In this document: piece by piece, positions 44,410 through 52,899 of the stretch
Numbering within the stretch: the stretch's first letter is position 1
Layout of the letters: each line of letters starts with the position of its first letter
Source: an uncultured bacterium
GTDB taxonomy: Bacteria > Fidelibacterota > Marinisomatia > Marinisomatales > Marinisomataceae
NCBI GenBank assembly: GCA_905182795.1
Contig: CAJJCZ010000009.1
Coordinates: forward strand, 60,119 to 124,118
DNA length: 64,000 nt
Reading direction: 5' to 3'
Notes under the pieces: model-generated
The model's input: the letters and a program-made list of their open reading frames with translations, nothing else
What the model was told of the DNA's origin: nothing
The model's database searches: none
Made by a program: the position numbers and the translations under genes

Positions 44410-45330
44410 TTGTTGAATAAGTATTCTATATCTTTTATAGTAATATCGATTTTCCTTATCGGTTGGACTTTACCTAAAAATAACACCCCGTATATTATTG
44501 TATTGGGTATTGCCCAAGATGGTGGCGCTCCTCATGCTGCATGCACAAAAGATTGCTGTATTAATAAATGGGATAATCCGAAATTACATAATCAAGTATC
44601 AAGTTTAGGTATTGTTGATCCTTCAACCAATGAAGTATGGATGATTGATGCTACACCGGACTTTTCTTTGCAATTGAATGCACTAACAATGGATCAAAAA
44701 AGGACCTTTAAGGGAGTTTTTCTCACACATGCTCACATAGGTCATTATACAGGATTAATTCATCTAGGACGTGAAGTCATGGGCGCAAAACAGATTCCAG
44801 TATATGCGATGCCAAAAATGAAAACATTCTTGAGTACAAACGGTCCTTGGAGTCAGCTTGTTGATTTAAATAATATTGATATTAAAAATCTTCAGAATAA
44901 TACGAAGATTCAGCTAAATGATAATTTGAGCATTACACCATTCATTGTTCCTCATCGTGATGAATTTTCTGAAACAGTAGGATATAGAATTCACGGTCCG
45001 AATAAATCATTAATATTTATTCCAGATATAGATAAATGGGAAAAATGGAGTCAAAATATCAAGGATGTAGTAGAGGACAATGATTTTAGTCTCTTAGATG
45101 GAACATTTTATGATATTAATGAATTACCAGGAAGAGATATGTCAAAAATTCCTCATCCCTTTATTATCGAGTCAATTGAAGTATTGGATGATATTAATAA
45201 TAAATCTGGAGTGCATTTCATACACTTGAATCATACAAATCCAGCATTGAGCTCTGATTCAAAAGCTACAGATTTTATAAAAAAACAAGGATTCAGTATT
45301 GCTGAGAAGTATCAAGAGTTTAGTTTATAA
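44410..45330 (+). CDS. PqqB-like metallo-beta-lactamase-fold hydrolase, exported
   Basis: 306 residues with an N-terminal hydrophobic signal or anchor (about 5-20). The fold opens with 'IIVLGIAQDGGAPHAAC' and has the metal motif 'FLTHAHIGHYTGL' (HxHxxH, about 103-115), 'VPHRDEFSETVGYRI' and 'IHLNHTNP' as later ligand regions. This matches PqqB-type proteins, but no other pqq gene is present, so PQQ synthesis is not implied. Starts at TTG; a second TTG follows immediately. Confidence 0.78.
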   Translation: MLNKYSISFIVISIFLIGWTLPKNNTPYIIVLGIAQDGGAPHAACTKDCCINKWDNPKLHNQVSSLGIVDPSTNEVWMIDATPDFSLQLNALTMDQKRTFKGVFLTHAHIGHYTGLIHLGREVMGAKQIPVYAMPKMKTFLSTNGPWSQLVDLNNIDIKNLQNNTKIQLNDNLSITPFIVPHRDEFSETVGYRIHGPNKSLIFIPDIDKWEKWSQNIKDVVEDNDFSLLDGTFYDINELPGRDMSKIPHPFIIESIEVLDDINNKSGVHFIHLNHTNPALSSDSKATDFIKKQGFSIAEKYQEFSL

Positions 45331-45421
45331 ATGTTTTTTTCATGCAACTTTATAACATAAACAATGTCTAAGTATTAGTTCGGTATTTAACAATATTATT
45401 ACTATTATTGGAGGCGCTATT

Positions 45422-47635
45422 ATGAAAAAGCAAATTGCTATATATATCTTATTGACAAACTTATTCAGTCAATCATTTACAGACCTAACTGAGAGACCTA
45501 CTTATAACCCTAAAAAAATTACTTCATCAATTATTTTGGATGGAGCTTTAGACGATCAAGAGTGGTTAACAGCGCAAGTTGCAACTAATTTTACAGGAAC
45601 CGAGATATTTCAAGGACAGCCCGCACCACTTAAAACCGAAGCAAAGCTTTTGTATGATGATACCCATCTTTATGTTGGATTTGTTGCATATATCGATAGA
45701 TCTGATCTTCGCTTTAGTATCACAAAGAGAGATAATCTTGATGACAGAGACGATAGGGTTTGGATTAATATTGATGCATTTGGAGATGAATCTCTTACAT
45801 ACGGTATAGGAGTAAGTGCTGGTAACGCTCAAATAGATGGACGCGCCACTTTTGGATTTGACCAATCTTTAGATTTAACATATGAAACTAAAGTAAAAAT
45901 TTACGATGATCGTTATGAGGTAGAAATGGCTATTCCATTTACAAGTCTTCGATATTCTTTAGCCTCAGCACAAACATGGCGCATAAATTTTGGTAGAGGA
46001 TTCACCGGTGATGATGAATTAACTCGCTATGTATATTGGGCATCAAAGGTAGATGGGATTGAGTGCCAAACTTGTCAGTTAGGATTCTTAAATGATATTC
46101 AGCCTCCAAAACAAGAACGAGGAGATATTGAATATATTCCTTCTTTGGTAGGTGGCTATTCTGAAGACTTTACCGACAATACATCTTCATCAAATGATGA
46201 AGTTTCAATGTTCATAAAATATCCTATATCATCAGTGGATTTACTAGAAGTAGCGTTTAATCCAGATTTTAGTCAAATAGAATCAGATGATGTGCAAAAT
46301 GATATTAATACCGTTAATGCGCTTTACTTTAGAGAAAAAAGACCTTTCTTTAGTGAAGGAGCAGAACTCTTTAAATTTCAAGCTGAAAGAGGATATATAA
46401 ACCTATTTTATTCTAGAACAATTAATGACCCATCAATTGTTGCAAAATATACTGGAAAGATTGGAAAGACTTCATATGGTCTTATCAGCGCCAGAGATGA
46501 ATCATCATCACTATTACTACCTTTTGAAGAAACAAGTACCGTAGTTAGTATGGGAAAAAGCTCTTCTAATATTGTTCGTGTTAAACGTATGCTTAAAAAC
46601 GGTGGCTCTATTGGAGGTATTGTTACAAATAGGGTATTTGACAATGCTGGAGATATGACCACTGGTGGTATTGATTTTCATTACCATCCAGGGAATAACC
46701 TTCATTTAACATTACACGGAACAGCATCAGTGCATAATGAATCAAATAACCTTGAATATAATCCAGAAGGTGAAGATATAGCATTGCAAATGATTGATGG
46801 AAATACCACAGCATTTGATGGCGAAAGAATTTCAGGTAATGCTTTAGGATTTAGTTTGAATAGAATGAATAGAACTGATAGATCTGGTATCACCCTAAGA
46901 CTGCGTTCACCTGGGTTTAGAACCAGTAATGGATTTGAAAAAAATAACTCTACAAAATGGTTAAAATTTGGAAAAGGAAAAACAATTTATTATGATAGTC
47001 ATCCGTCTTTATTGAAAATTTTATATGGCTTAGAAGGTGTTTATAAAACTAATTATGATGGATTGGTAAAAAAGAAAGAAATTAGCTTTCAAACCGCTAT
47101 ATCTTTTGTAGATGGATCTAGTATGTCCGTAAACATGGAGATATTGGATGAAAACTTTAAAGGTGTTCAATTTGATGGAATGGCAAGTATTCATGCTAAT
47201 TATACAAAAAAATTAAATCAAAATCTCAAAGTTCATGGTGGAGCTTTTATTGGAAATGAACTTATTAGGTATTTAGATATTCCTGAGCTCGGAGATGACC
47301 ATGGAGTTTATGGTTATTTTGAATATAAGCTATCAGATGTTAGCAATCTTTCTTTAGGTCTCCAGTATGAAAATGTGAAAGATTATTATGACGGATATAT
47401 CTTACAATCAAGATTTAACCATTCTTTTTCTACTAAATTGACAATGAGAACCAAAGTTCAATATAACGGTTTCTCTAATTCATGGTTTGTTGAGCCTATG
47501 GTTACCTATCAACCCAATGCATTTAGCGCGCTATATGTTGGAGTAAATGATCTCCTAACAACGGATGATAGTATGTTCTCAAACTTAAAAGAGAGTCAAA
47601 GACAATTCTTTATTAAATTTCAATACTTATTTTAG
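45422..47635 (+). CDS. DUF5916 protein with N-terminal CBM9-like domain
   Basis: 737 residues with a signal peptide ending near 'LFSQS' (1-18). The N-terminal sugar-binding-like domain (about 30-215) has 'ILDGALDDQEWLTA' and 'LYDDTHLYVGFVAY', typical of CBM9-like modules. The DUF5916 part carries 'YPISSVDLLEVAFNPDFSQI' and 'REKRPFFSEGAELF' and ends in beta-strand repeats closing with 'FQYLF', an aromatic C-terminus suiting an outer-membrane barrel. Expected at the outer membrane; role unknown. GGAGG precedes the ATG. Confidence 0.82.
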   Translation: MKKQIAIYILLTNLFSQSFTDLTERPTYNPKKITSSIILDGALDDQEWLTAQVATNFTGTEIFQGQPAPLKTEAKLLYDDTHLYVGFVAYIDRSDLRFSITKRDNLDDRDDRVWINIDAFGDESLTYGIGVSAGNAQIDGRATFGFDQSLDLTYETKVKIYDDRYEVEMAIPFTSLRYSLASAQTWRINFGRGFTGDDELTRYVYWASKVDGIECQTCQLGFLNDIQPPKQERGDIEYIPSLVGGYSEDFTDNTSSSNDEVSMFIKYPISSVDLLEVAFNPDFSQIESDDVQNDINTVNALYFREKRPFFSEGAELFKFQAERGYINLFYSRTINDPSIVAKYTGKIGKTSYGLISARDESSSLLLPFEETSTVVSMGKSSSNIVRVKRMLKNGGSIGGIVTNRVFDNAGDMTTGGIDFHYHPGNNLHLTLHGTASVHNESNNLEYNPEGEDIALQMIDGNTTAFDGERISGNALGFSLNRMNRTDRSGITLRLRSPGFRTSNGFEKNNSTKWLKFGKGKTIYYDSHPSLLKILYGLEGVYKTNYDGLVKKKEISFQTAISFVDGSSMSVNMEILDENFKGVQFDGMASIHANYTKKLNQNLKVHGGAFIGNELIRYLDIPELGDDHGVYGYFEYKLSDVSNLSLGLQYENVKDYYDGYILQSRFNHSFSTKLTMRTKVQYNGFSNSWFVEPMVTYQPNAFSALYVGVNDLLTTDDSMFSNLKESQRQFFIKFQYLF

Positions 47636-47645
47636 GAGATTAAAC

Positions 47646-47714
47646 ATGAAAAAGATTATTTTAATACTACTTTCACTAATTATTAATGGGTGCGTATCTC
47701 TTTCATTATTTTAA
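47646..47714 (+). CDS. 22-residue lipoprotein-signal mini-ORF (possible duplication remnant)
   Basis: A short frame, 'MKKIILILLSLIINGCVSLSLF', with a good AGGAG 8 bases before its ATG. It is a lipoprotein signal with lipobox 'IING-C', leaving only seven residues after processing. The next gene begins with the near-identical 'LFINGCVSLS'. It is either a remnant of an interrupted first copy that kept the ribosome binding site, or a real tiny lipopeptide. Confidence 0.45.
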   Translation: MKKIILILLSLIINGCVSLSLF

Positions 47715-47787
47715 GATGATAAAAATGAATAAACTTACCCACATACTAATTATATCTCTGTTTATTAATGGCTGCGTATCTCTTTCA
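47681..47787 (+). repeat. 25-base direct repeat spanning two lipoprotein signals
   Basis: Positions 47681-47705 and 47763-47787 match at 24 of 25 bases (one G/C difference). The copies are 82 bases apart and both encode the lipobox region INGCVSLS. Confidence 0.9.
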
Positions 47788-48189
47788 GTCGGGAGCAAGC
47801 TATCAAAGCGCGTTATTGATACACCTAGTAGTACAAACCAAGCTGATAGCAGTGTCTATGCATCTCAGAGCACAACAATGATGGCTATTAATCATATCTT
47901 ACCTGCAAAGAGTGCTGCATTTGAGATGATGAATAAGACTATCATTTTACCTGCATTCAAACGCAATGATATTGATGTTTATAATAGCTTGCAATTTTTA
48001 GCTCCTGAAGGGGAAAATGAAGATGGAACATTTACTTTTGTATATGTTGCTAATCCATACCTTGAAGATAAAAATTACGATATTTTAGATGTTCTAGTAG
48101 CAGAATATGGTAGATCTAGAGCAGAAGAGTATTTTGATATTTGGTTAAGTTGTTTTGCTTATGAGCAAGAAGTAATGTCTTTTAGATGA
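47725..48189 (+). CDS. Small lipoprotein, unknown function
   Basis: 154 residues from ATG 47725 (47716 is also possible). Lipobox 'FINGC' at about 12-16 predicts lipid attachment. The mature part has 'VYASQSTTMMAINHIL' and ends with 'EYFDIWLSCFAYEQEVMSFR'; no family is recognised. The start lacks the strong ribosome binding site seen before the upstream mini-ORF. It overlaps the next gene's alternative ATG. Confidence 0.6.
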   Translation: MNKLTHILIISLFINGCVSLSVGSKLSKRVIDTPSSTNQADSSVYASQSTTMMAINHILPAKSAAFEMMNKTIILPAFKRNDIDVYNSLQFLAPEGENEDGTFTFVYVANPYLEDKNYDILDVLVAEYGRSRAEEYFDIWLSCFAYEQEVMSFR

Positions 48190-48233
48190 TAAAATCATAC
48201 CTTTTTGACCTATTCTATATTAAATTTTCTTCA

Positions 48234-48899
48234 ATGAGAGTATTACAAACTTTTTTCACCTTATGTCTTGGCATGCAATTGCTTGTTGGTCAAAACGTTG
48301 AAATAGAGCCAGATCGTCCGGGTACAGATAATTACCAAGAAAGAAGCAGGGCAAATCTAAGATCAGAATCTATTGTAAATATTTACTCCAATGTTGCTGT
48401 TGCTGATGTGCATGTTTGGAATTTACCATGGCAATCATCGGAAAGAACATTTCCAGCTAAAATAGCTCTACCAACAGACAATCAACGCTATATCATTAGC
48501 TTCTACACGCAAGCTGAATTTCAATCCATTACTCAAGAATTACAGACATTCGATTTTGATTCTAGAGATATCGATGAATTTGAGTTATTGCAAGATCAAC
48601 TTGTAAAAATGGAATTAGCAACAAAATATGTACGTCCTATTCCAGGGACTGATTCATCTGTATTTTTAACACATTGTTCAACTGAAGATTTAGATTGTGA
48701 AAAAGGTATGCATTGGTTGGATCAATTTTATGCACATTATTATGACTCAAAACAAGAACAAAACCTTGTGTCAGACTTAAACGGTTCTGACTTAACAGAG
48801 GAAGAAAAATTTTTAGTTAGACGACACCGTCTAGGTGTATTTAGTATGGTTAGTTTATTTTCAATGGTCATGTTCGTTATAGATAGCAACGTTCAGTGA
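48234..48899 (+). CDS. Exported protein of unknown function with C-terminal hydrophobic helix
   Basis: 221 residues from ATG 48234, chosen because a signal peptide 'MRVLQTFFTLCLGMQLLVGQ' then lies at the N-terminus; an ATG at 48186 overlapping the previous stop would add 16 residues. The middle has two or three cysteines ('LTHCSTEDLDCEKGMHW') and the end has a hydrophobic helix (about 203-217). No family is recognised. Its stop overlaps the thrS GTG. Confidence 0.6.
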   Translation: MRVLQTFFTLCLGMQLLVGQNVEIEPDRPGTDNYQERSRANLRSESIVNIYSNVAVADVHVWNLPWQSSERTFPAKIALPTDNQRYIISFYTQAEFQSITQELQTFDFDSRDIDEFELLQDQLVKMELATKYVRPIPGTDSSVFLTHCSTEDLDCEKGMHWLDQFYAHYYDSKQEQNLVSDLNGSDLTEEEKFLVRRHRLGVFSMVSLFSMVMFVIDSNVQ

Positions 48900-50836
48900 C
48901 AAATATCTCTATTAATATCGTCGGTATTGGTACTGAAACTTATCCAAGTGGAACAACCCCATTAGAAATACTTTCTTCAACCAAAGGAATATCAAAAGAT
49001 ACTTTAATTTGTAAGGTAGATAAAGTTCTTACCGATTTAAGTGCTTCATTGACTAGTGATGCTACCGTTCAATTTCTTGATGGTAAAAGTAAGGATGGTC
49101 ATAATGTGTTATTACATAGTACCGCTCATTTAATGGCTCAGGCAGCAAAAAGATTATACCCTAAAACCAAAGTTACTATTGGACCATATTTAGAGAATAG
49201 ATTTTATTATGATTTTGATGTAGAAACTCCATTTACAGATGAAGATTTGTTAAAAATTGAAGAAGAGATGTTAAAAATATCTCAAGAGAATATTGATATT
49301 ATACATCATACAAAATCAAGGGAAGATGCATTAGAGTTTTTTAAAAAAATAGGTGAAGACTATAAAATTGAAATCATTAATGATTTAGATGAATCTGAGG
49401 TTCTTAAAGTATATACTCAGGGAGATTTTACCGATCTTTGTAGAGGACCACACGTTCCATCTACTGGTGTAATCCAACATTTTAAACTACTATCATCTTC
49501 GGCAGCTTATTGGAGGGGAGATGAAAATAATCAAACCTTGCAACGTGTATATGGTACCTCTTTTACTAATGCTAAAGATCTTAAAAAATATTTATTGATG
49601 CTTGAAGAGCAGAAGAAAAGAGATCATCGTAAAATTGGAAAAGAATTAGATCTATATTTTCACGATGAAGAAGTAGGACCTGGATTACCTCTATGGACTC
49701 CAAATGGAGCTGTTATGATTGATGAGATAGAAGCTCTTGCGAAAGAAAAAGAAGATTTAGGCGGTTATAAGAGAGTAAGGACTCCTCATATCACTAAAGG
49801 TTCTTTGTATGAAAGATCAGGTCATTTAGAGCACTATATATCAAGTATGTATCCAGCAATGGATGTAGATGGAACTGATTATTACATGAAACCAATGAAT
49901 TGTCCTCATCATCATAAAATATATGCTAATACACCTAAAAGTTATCGTGATTTACCATATCGCTTATCAGAGTATGGAACATGTTATCGATATGAGAAAT
50001 CAGGTGAATTATTTGGATTGATGCGAGTCAGAAGTATGCAAATGAATGATGCACACATTTATTGTACTGAAGACCAGTTTAAAGAAGAATTTATAGCTGT
50101 ATGTAATATGTATATGGAATATTTCAAAATTTTTGGGATAGAAAAGTATGAAATGAGATTAAGTCTTCATGACCCTAAAGGGCTTGGTAAAAAATATATA
50201 AATAATCCTGAGCTTTGGAAAAAAACAGAAGACGATGTAAGAAACGCTTTAGTAGGTGCTGGATTAAAATTTACTGAATCTGTTGGAGATGCTGCATTTT
50301 ATGGTCCAAAAATAGATGTTCAAGTCTGGAGTGCGATAGGCAAAGAGTTTAGCTTAGCTACCAACCAAGTAGATTTTGCAGTTCCTGAGCGTTTTAATCT
50401 GACTTATAAAGATGCAGATGGGCACTCTAAAACTCCATTATGTATCCACAGAGCTCCATTAGGCACACATGAGAGATTTATTGGGTTCCTTATTGAGCAC
50501 TTTGGTGGAAACTTTCCATTATGGCTCGCTCCAAGACAAGTAACTATTCTTCCTGTTTCTGACAAATTTAATGATTACGCACATAGTGTATGTGAGTCAT
50601 TGAAGTCAAATGGAATTAGAGTTGAGGTAGATAGTCGATCAGAAAAAATTGGTTCAAAAATTAGAGATGCAGAGATGCAAAAAGTAAATATTATGGTAAT
50701 TGTAGGTGAAAAAGAAGTTGAAGATAAAACCCTTACCATTAGAAGAAGATTTATTAAACAACAACAAACTGTTTCATTGGAAGATTTTTCTAATGAGATC
50801 ATAGATGAAATAAACGATAGGAGAGTACCGAATTAA
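48896..50836 (+). CDS. thrS: Threonyl-tRNA synthetase
   Basis: Charges tRNA-Thr. 646 residues from GTG 48896. TGS domain (about 1-65), editing domain with 'HSTAHLMAQAAKRLYP' (about 73-88), class II core with 'MKPMNCPHHHKIY' (Zn Cys and His, about 338-350), 'RVRSMQMNDAHIYC', 'HRAPLGTHERFIGFLIEH', and the C-terminal anticodon domain ('APRQVTILPVS') are intact. It overlaps the preceding gene by 4 bases and the infC AUU start by 5. Confidence 0.96.
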   Translation: MTNISINIVGIGTETYPSGTTPLEILSSTKGISKDTLICKVDKVLTDLSASLTSDATVQFLDGKSKDGHNVLLHSTAHLMAQAAKRLYPKTKVTIGPYLENRFYYDFDVETPFTDEDLLKIEEEMLKISQENIDIIHHTKSREDALEFFKKIGEDYKIEIINDLDESEVLKVYTQGDFTDLCRGPHVPSTGVIQHFKLLSSSAAYWRGDENNQTLQRVYGTSFTNAKDLKKYLLMLEEQKKRDHRKIGKELDLYFHDEEVGPGLPLWTPNGAVMIDEIEALAKEKEDLGGYKRVRTPHITKGSLYERSGHLEHYISSMYPAMDVDGTDYYMKPMNCPHHHKIYANTPKSYRDLPYRLSEYGTCYRYEKSGELFGLMRVRSMQMNDAHIYCTEDQFKEEFIAVCNMYMEYFKIFGIEKYEMRLSLHDPKGLGKKYINNPELWKKTEDDVRNALVGAGLKFTESVGDAAFYGPKIDVQVWSAIGKEFSLATNQVDFAVPERFNLTYKDADGHSKTPLCIHRAPLGTHERFIGFLIEHFGGNFPLWLAPRQVTILPVSDKFNDYAHSVCESLKSNGIRVEVDSRSEKIGSKIRDAEMQKVNIMVIVGEKEVEDKTLTIRRRFIKQQQTVSLEDFSNEIIDEINDRRVPN

Positions 50837-51341
50837 AAAACAAAGAATAAGAGTAAATAACCGTATTTATGCTGATAAAATCAGATTGATAGGTCACGAT
50901 AAAGAGCAAATAGGAATTGTAACAGTTCCAGAAGCATTAAGTAGAGCGGAAGATGTAGATTTAGATCTTGTAGAAATTTCACCAAATGCAAAACCGCCTG
51001 TATGTAAAATTATGGATTTCGGCAAATTCAAGTATGAAGAAAAGAAGAAAGCACAGCAGAGTCGAAAAAATCATCAAGTTATAAAAGTAAAAGAACTAAG
51101 AATGAGACCTAATATTGGAGACCATGACTTAGAGAATAAGTTAAAAATGGGAAAAAAGTTTTTAAGTGAGGGTTGTAAGTTAAAGCTTACTTTGATGTAT
51201 AGAGGTAGAGAGATGTCACGTCAAGACTTAGGTCAAGACTTACTAGAAAGAGTTTTGTCGTCATTAAGTGAGCATGCACAGATGGAAAAAGATTCTCCTT
51301 TGATGGGACGAAAGAAATCTATAATATTAGCCCCGAAATAG
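50832..51341 (+). CDS. infC: Translation initiation factor IF-3, AUU start
   Basis: Prevents premature 70S joining and checks the start codon. The frame reads (M)KKQRIRVNNRIYADKIRLIG..., the normal IF-3 N-terminus. Its first codon is ATT at 50832, 8 bases after AGGAG (50819-50823). This is the atypical codon through which IF-3 represses its own synthesis in other bacteria. The protein has 169 residues; 'DLVEISPNAKPPVCKIMDFGKFKYE' is the family block and 'KELRMRPNIGDHD' opens the C-domain. A TTG at 50886 would remove the conserved N-terminus. Confidence 0.94.
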   Translation: MKKQRIRVNNRIYADKIRLIGHDKEQIGIVTVPEALSRAEDVDLDLVEISPNAKPPVCKIMDFGKFKYEEKKKAQQSRKNHQVIKVKELRMRPNIGDHDLENKLKMGKKFLSEGCKLKLTLMYRGREMSRQDLGQDLLERVLSSLSEHAQMEKDSPLMGRKKSIILAPK

Positions 51342-51349
51342 GAAATATT

Positions 51350-51547
51350 ATGCCAAAGATGAAAACAAGAAAAAGTGTATCAAAAAGATTTAAAGTTACT
51401 GCTTCAGGTAAACTGAAACGTAATAAAGCAGGACACTCACACATGTTGATTCGTAGAGATAGAGATGTGAAACGTTCAGCAAAAAAAGCGACAGTAGTAG
51501 CACCGTCTTTTGAGAAGCGTATGAAAAAAATGATGGGGAAAATATAA
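51350..51547 (+). CDS. rpmI: Ribosomal protein bL35
   Basis: 65 residues, very basic, large-subunit protein. It opens 'MPKMKTRKSVSKRFKVT' with 'GKLKRNKAGHSHML', the bL35 signature. It lies 8 bases after infC and 3 bases before rplT, in the standard infC-rpmI-rplT order, where L20 usually represses the unit translationally. Confidence 0.95.
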   Translation: MPKMKTRKSVSKRFKVTASGKLKRNKAGHSHMLIRRDRDVKRSAKKATVVAPSFEKRMKKMMGKI

Positions 51548-51550
51548 GTT

Positions 51551-51901
51551 ATGCCAAGGTCCAATAGTTCAGTCCCAAGACATAGAAGACATCGTAAAAC
51601 TGTTAAGTTAGCGAAGGGTTATTTCGGAGCAAGAAGCCGTCTTTATAAAACTGCAAAAGATGCAGTGGTTAAAGCTGGTTTGTATGCTTATAGAGATAGA
51701 AGACAGAAAAAACGTCAATTTAGACGTCTATGGATTGTGCGTATTAATGCCGCATCAAGATTAAATGGTTTATCGTATTCAAATTTTGTACATTTATTGA
51801 AGGAGAAGGGTGTCGATTTAGATAGAAAGATTTTAGCTCATTTAGCAGTTAATAATCCATCTGTCTTTGAAGACCTTGTAAAATATTTAAAGAAAAAATA
51901 A
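51551..51901 (+). CDS. rplT: Ribosomal protein bL20
   Basis: 116 residues, basic, helical. '[30 protein letters not shown]' spans the long N-terminal helix and '[18 protein letters not shown]' the globular start, both classic bL20. In other bacteria it also represses the infC-rpmI-rplT mRNA; I see no separate leader here, as thrS abuts infC. Confidence 0.96.
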   Translation: MPRSNSSVPRHRRHRKTVKLAKGYFGARSRLYKTAKDAVVKAGLYAYRDRRQKKRQFRRLWIVRINAASRLNGLSYSNFVHLLKEKGVDLDRKILAHLAVNNPSVFEDLVKYLKKK

Positions 51902-51909
51902 AAATAAAG

Positions 51910-52899
51910 ATGTCACTAGATAACACTATCAAAGAAATTCAGACATCTTTCCACTCAGATTTATCTAACTGCAATACAACTACTGATCTCGAAAATATCC
52001 GCATTACCTACTTAGGAAGAAAAGGTAAGATTACTATTCTATTTGATGATTTTGTAAAACTCCCCGGGTCTGAAAAACCTAAGTATGGAAAAACATTAAA
52101 TGTTTTAAAAATAGAGTTAACTACTGCTTTCAATCAAAAATTAAATGAATTAAATCCTGATAAAGGTGGATCTAATGATAGTTCAGCAGATTTTTCACTA
52201 CCTGGCTACGACCTACCTAAAGGAAGTTTACACCCACTAGAACAAATTACTAGTGAGATAAAGTCAATTTTTCAATCCATTGGATTTTCTGTGGCATATG
52301 GACCTGAAATTGATGATGATTATCATAATTTTGAAGCATTGAATGTGCCAAAACATCATCCTGCAAGAGATATGCAAGATACTTTCTTTATTGATCCGAA
52401 TACAGTATTAAGGACTCATACTTCAAATGTTCAGATTCACTTGATGGAGAATCAAGATCCACCTATTCGTCATATTTGTTGTGGAAGAGTATTTAGAAAT
52501 GAAGCAGTGAGTTATAAAAGCTTTTGTTTGTTTAATCAAGTTGAAGGTTTAGTAATAAACGAATCTTCTTCTTTCGCAGAAATGAAAGGTACTTTAGAGT
52601 ATTTTGTAGAAGAAATGTTCGGAAAAGGTACAAAGATGCGATTTAGACCAAGTTACTTTCCATTTACTGAACCAAGTGCTGAAGTAGATATATGGAATGA
52701 TAAGCTTAATCAATGGATGGAAATTTTAGGATGTGGTATGGTAAATCCAAATGTTCTTACAAATGTTGGATATGATAATAAAAAATATCAAGGATTTGCT
52801 TTTGGAATGGGAATAGAGCGTATTGCAATGATTAAATATGGAATTAAAGATATCCGTTTATTTTACCAAAATGACAAACGATTCTTGGAGCAGTTTTAA
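51910..52899 (+). CDS. pheS: Phenylalanyl-tRNA synthetase alpha subunit
   Basis: Catalytic subunit of the (alpha-beta)2 enzyme. 329 residues. The N-terminal coiled coil is at about 1-85, then class II motif 2 'ICCGRVFRNEAVSYKSF' region (about 194-210) and motif 3 'GFAFGMGIERIAMIKYGI' (about 296-313), with 'SYFPFTEPSAEVDIW' binding Phe. It overlaps pheT by one base (TAATG). Confidence 0.96.
   Translation: MSLDNTIKEIQTSFHSDLSNCNTTTDLENIRITYLGRKGKITILFDDFVKLPGSEKPKYGKTLNVLKIELTTAFNQKLNELNPDKGGSNDSSADFSLPGYDLPKGSLHPLEQITSEIKSIFQSIGFSVAYGPEIDDDYHNFEALNVPKHHPARDMQDTFFIDPNTVLRTHTSNVQIHLMENQDPPIRHICCGRVFRNEAVSYKSFCLFNQVEGLVINESSSFAEMKGTLEYFVEEMFGKGTKMRFRPSYFPFTEPSAEVDIWNDKLNQWMEILGCGMVNPNVLTNVGYDNKKYQGFAFGMGIERIAMIKYGIKDIRLFYQNDKRFLEQF

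Noticed and set aside
44410..45330. PQQ biosynthesis cluster
   Set aside because: Only a PqqB-like fold is present; no pqqA, C, D or E nearby, so cofactor synthesis is unsupported.
45566..46893. Minus-strand frames opposite the DUF5916 gene
   Set aside because: Overlap a strong coding frame and carry no recognisable motif.
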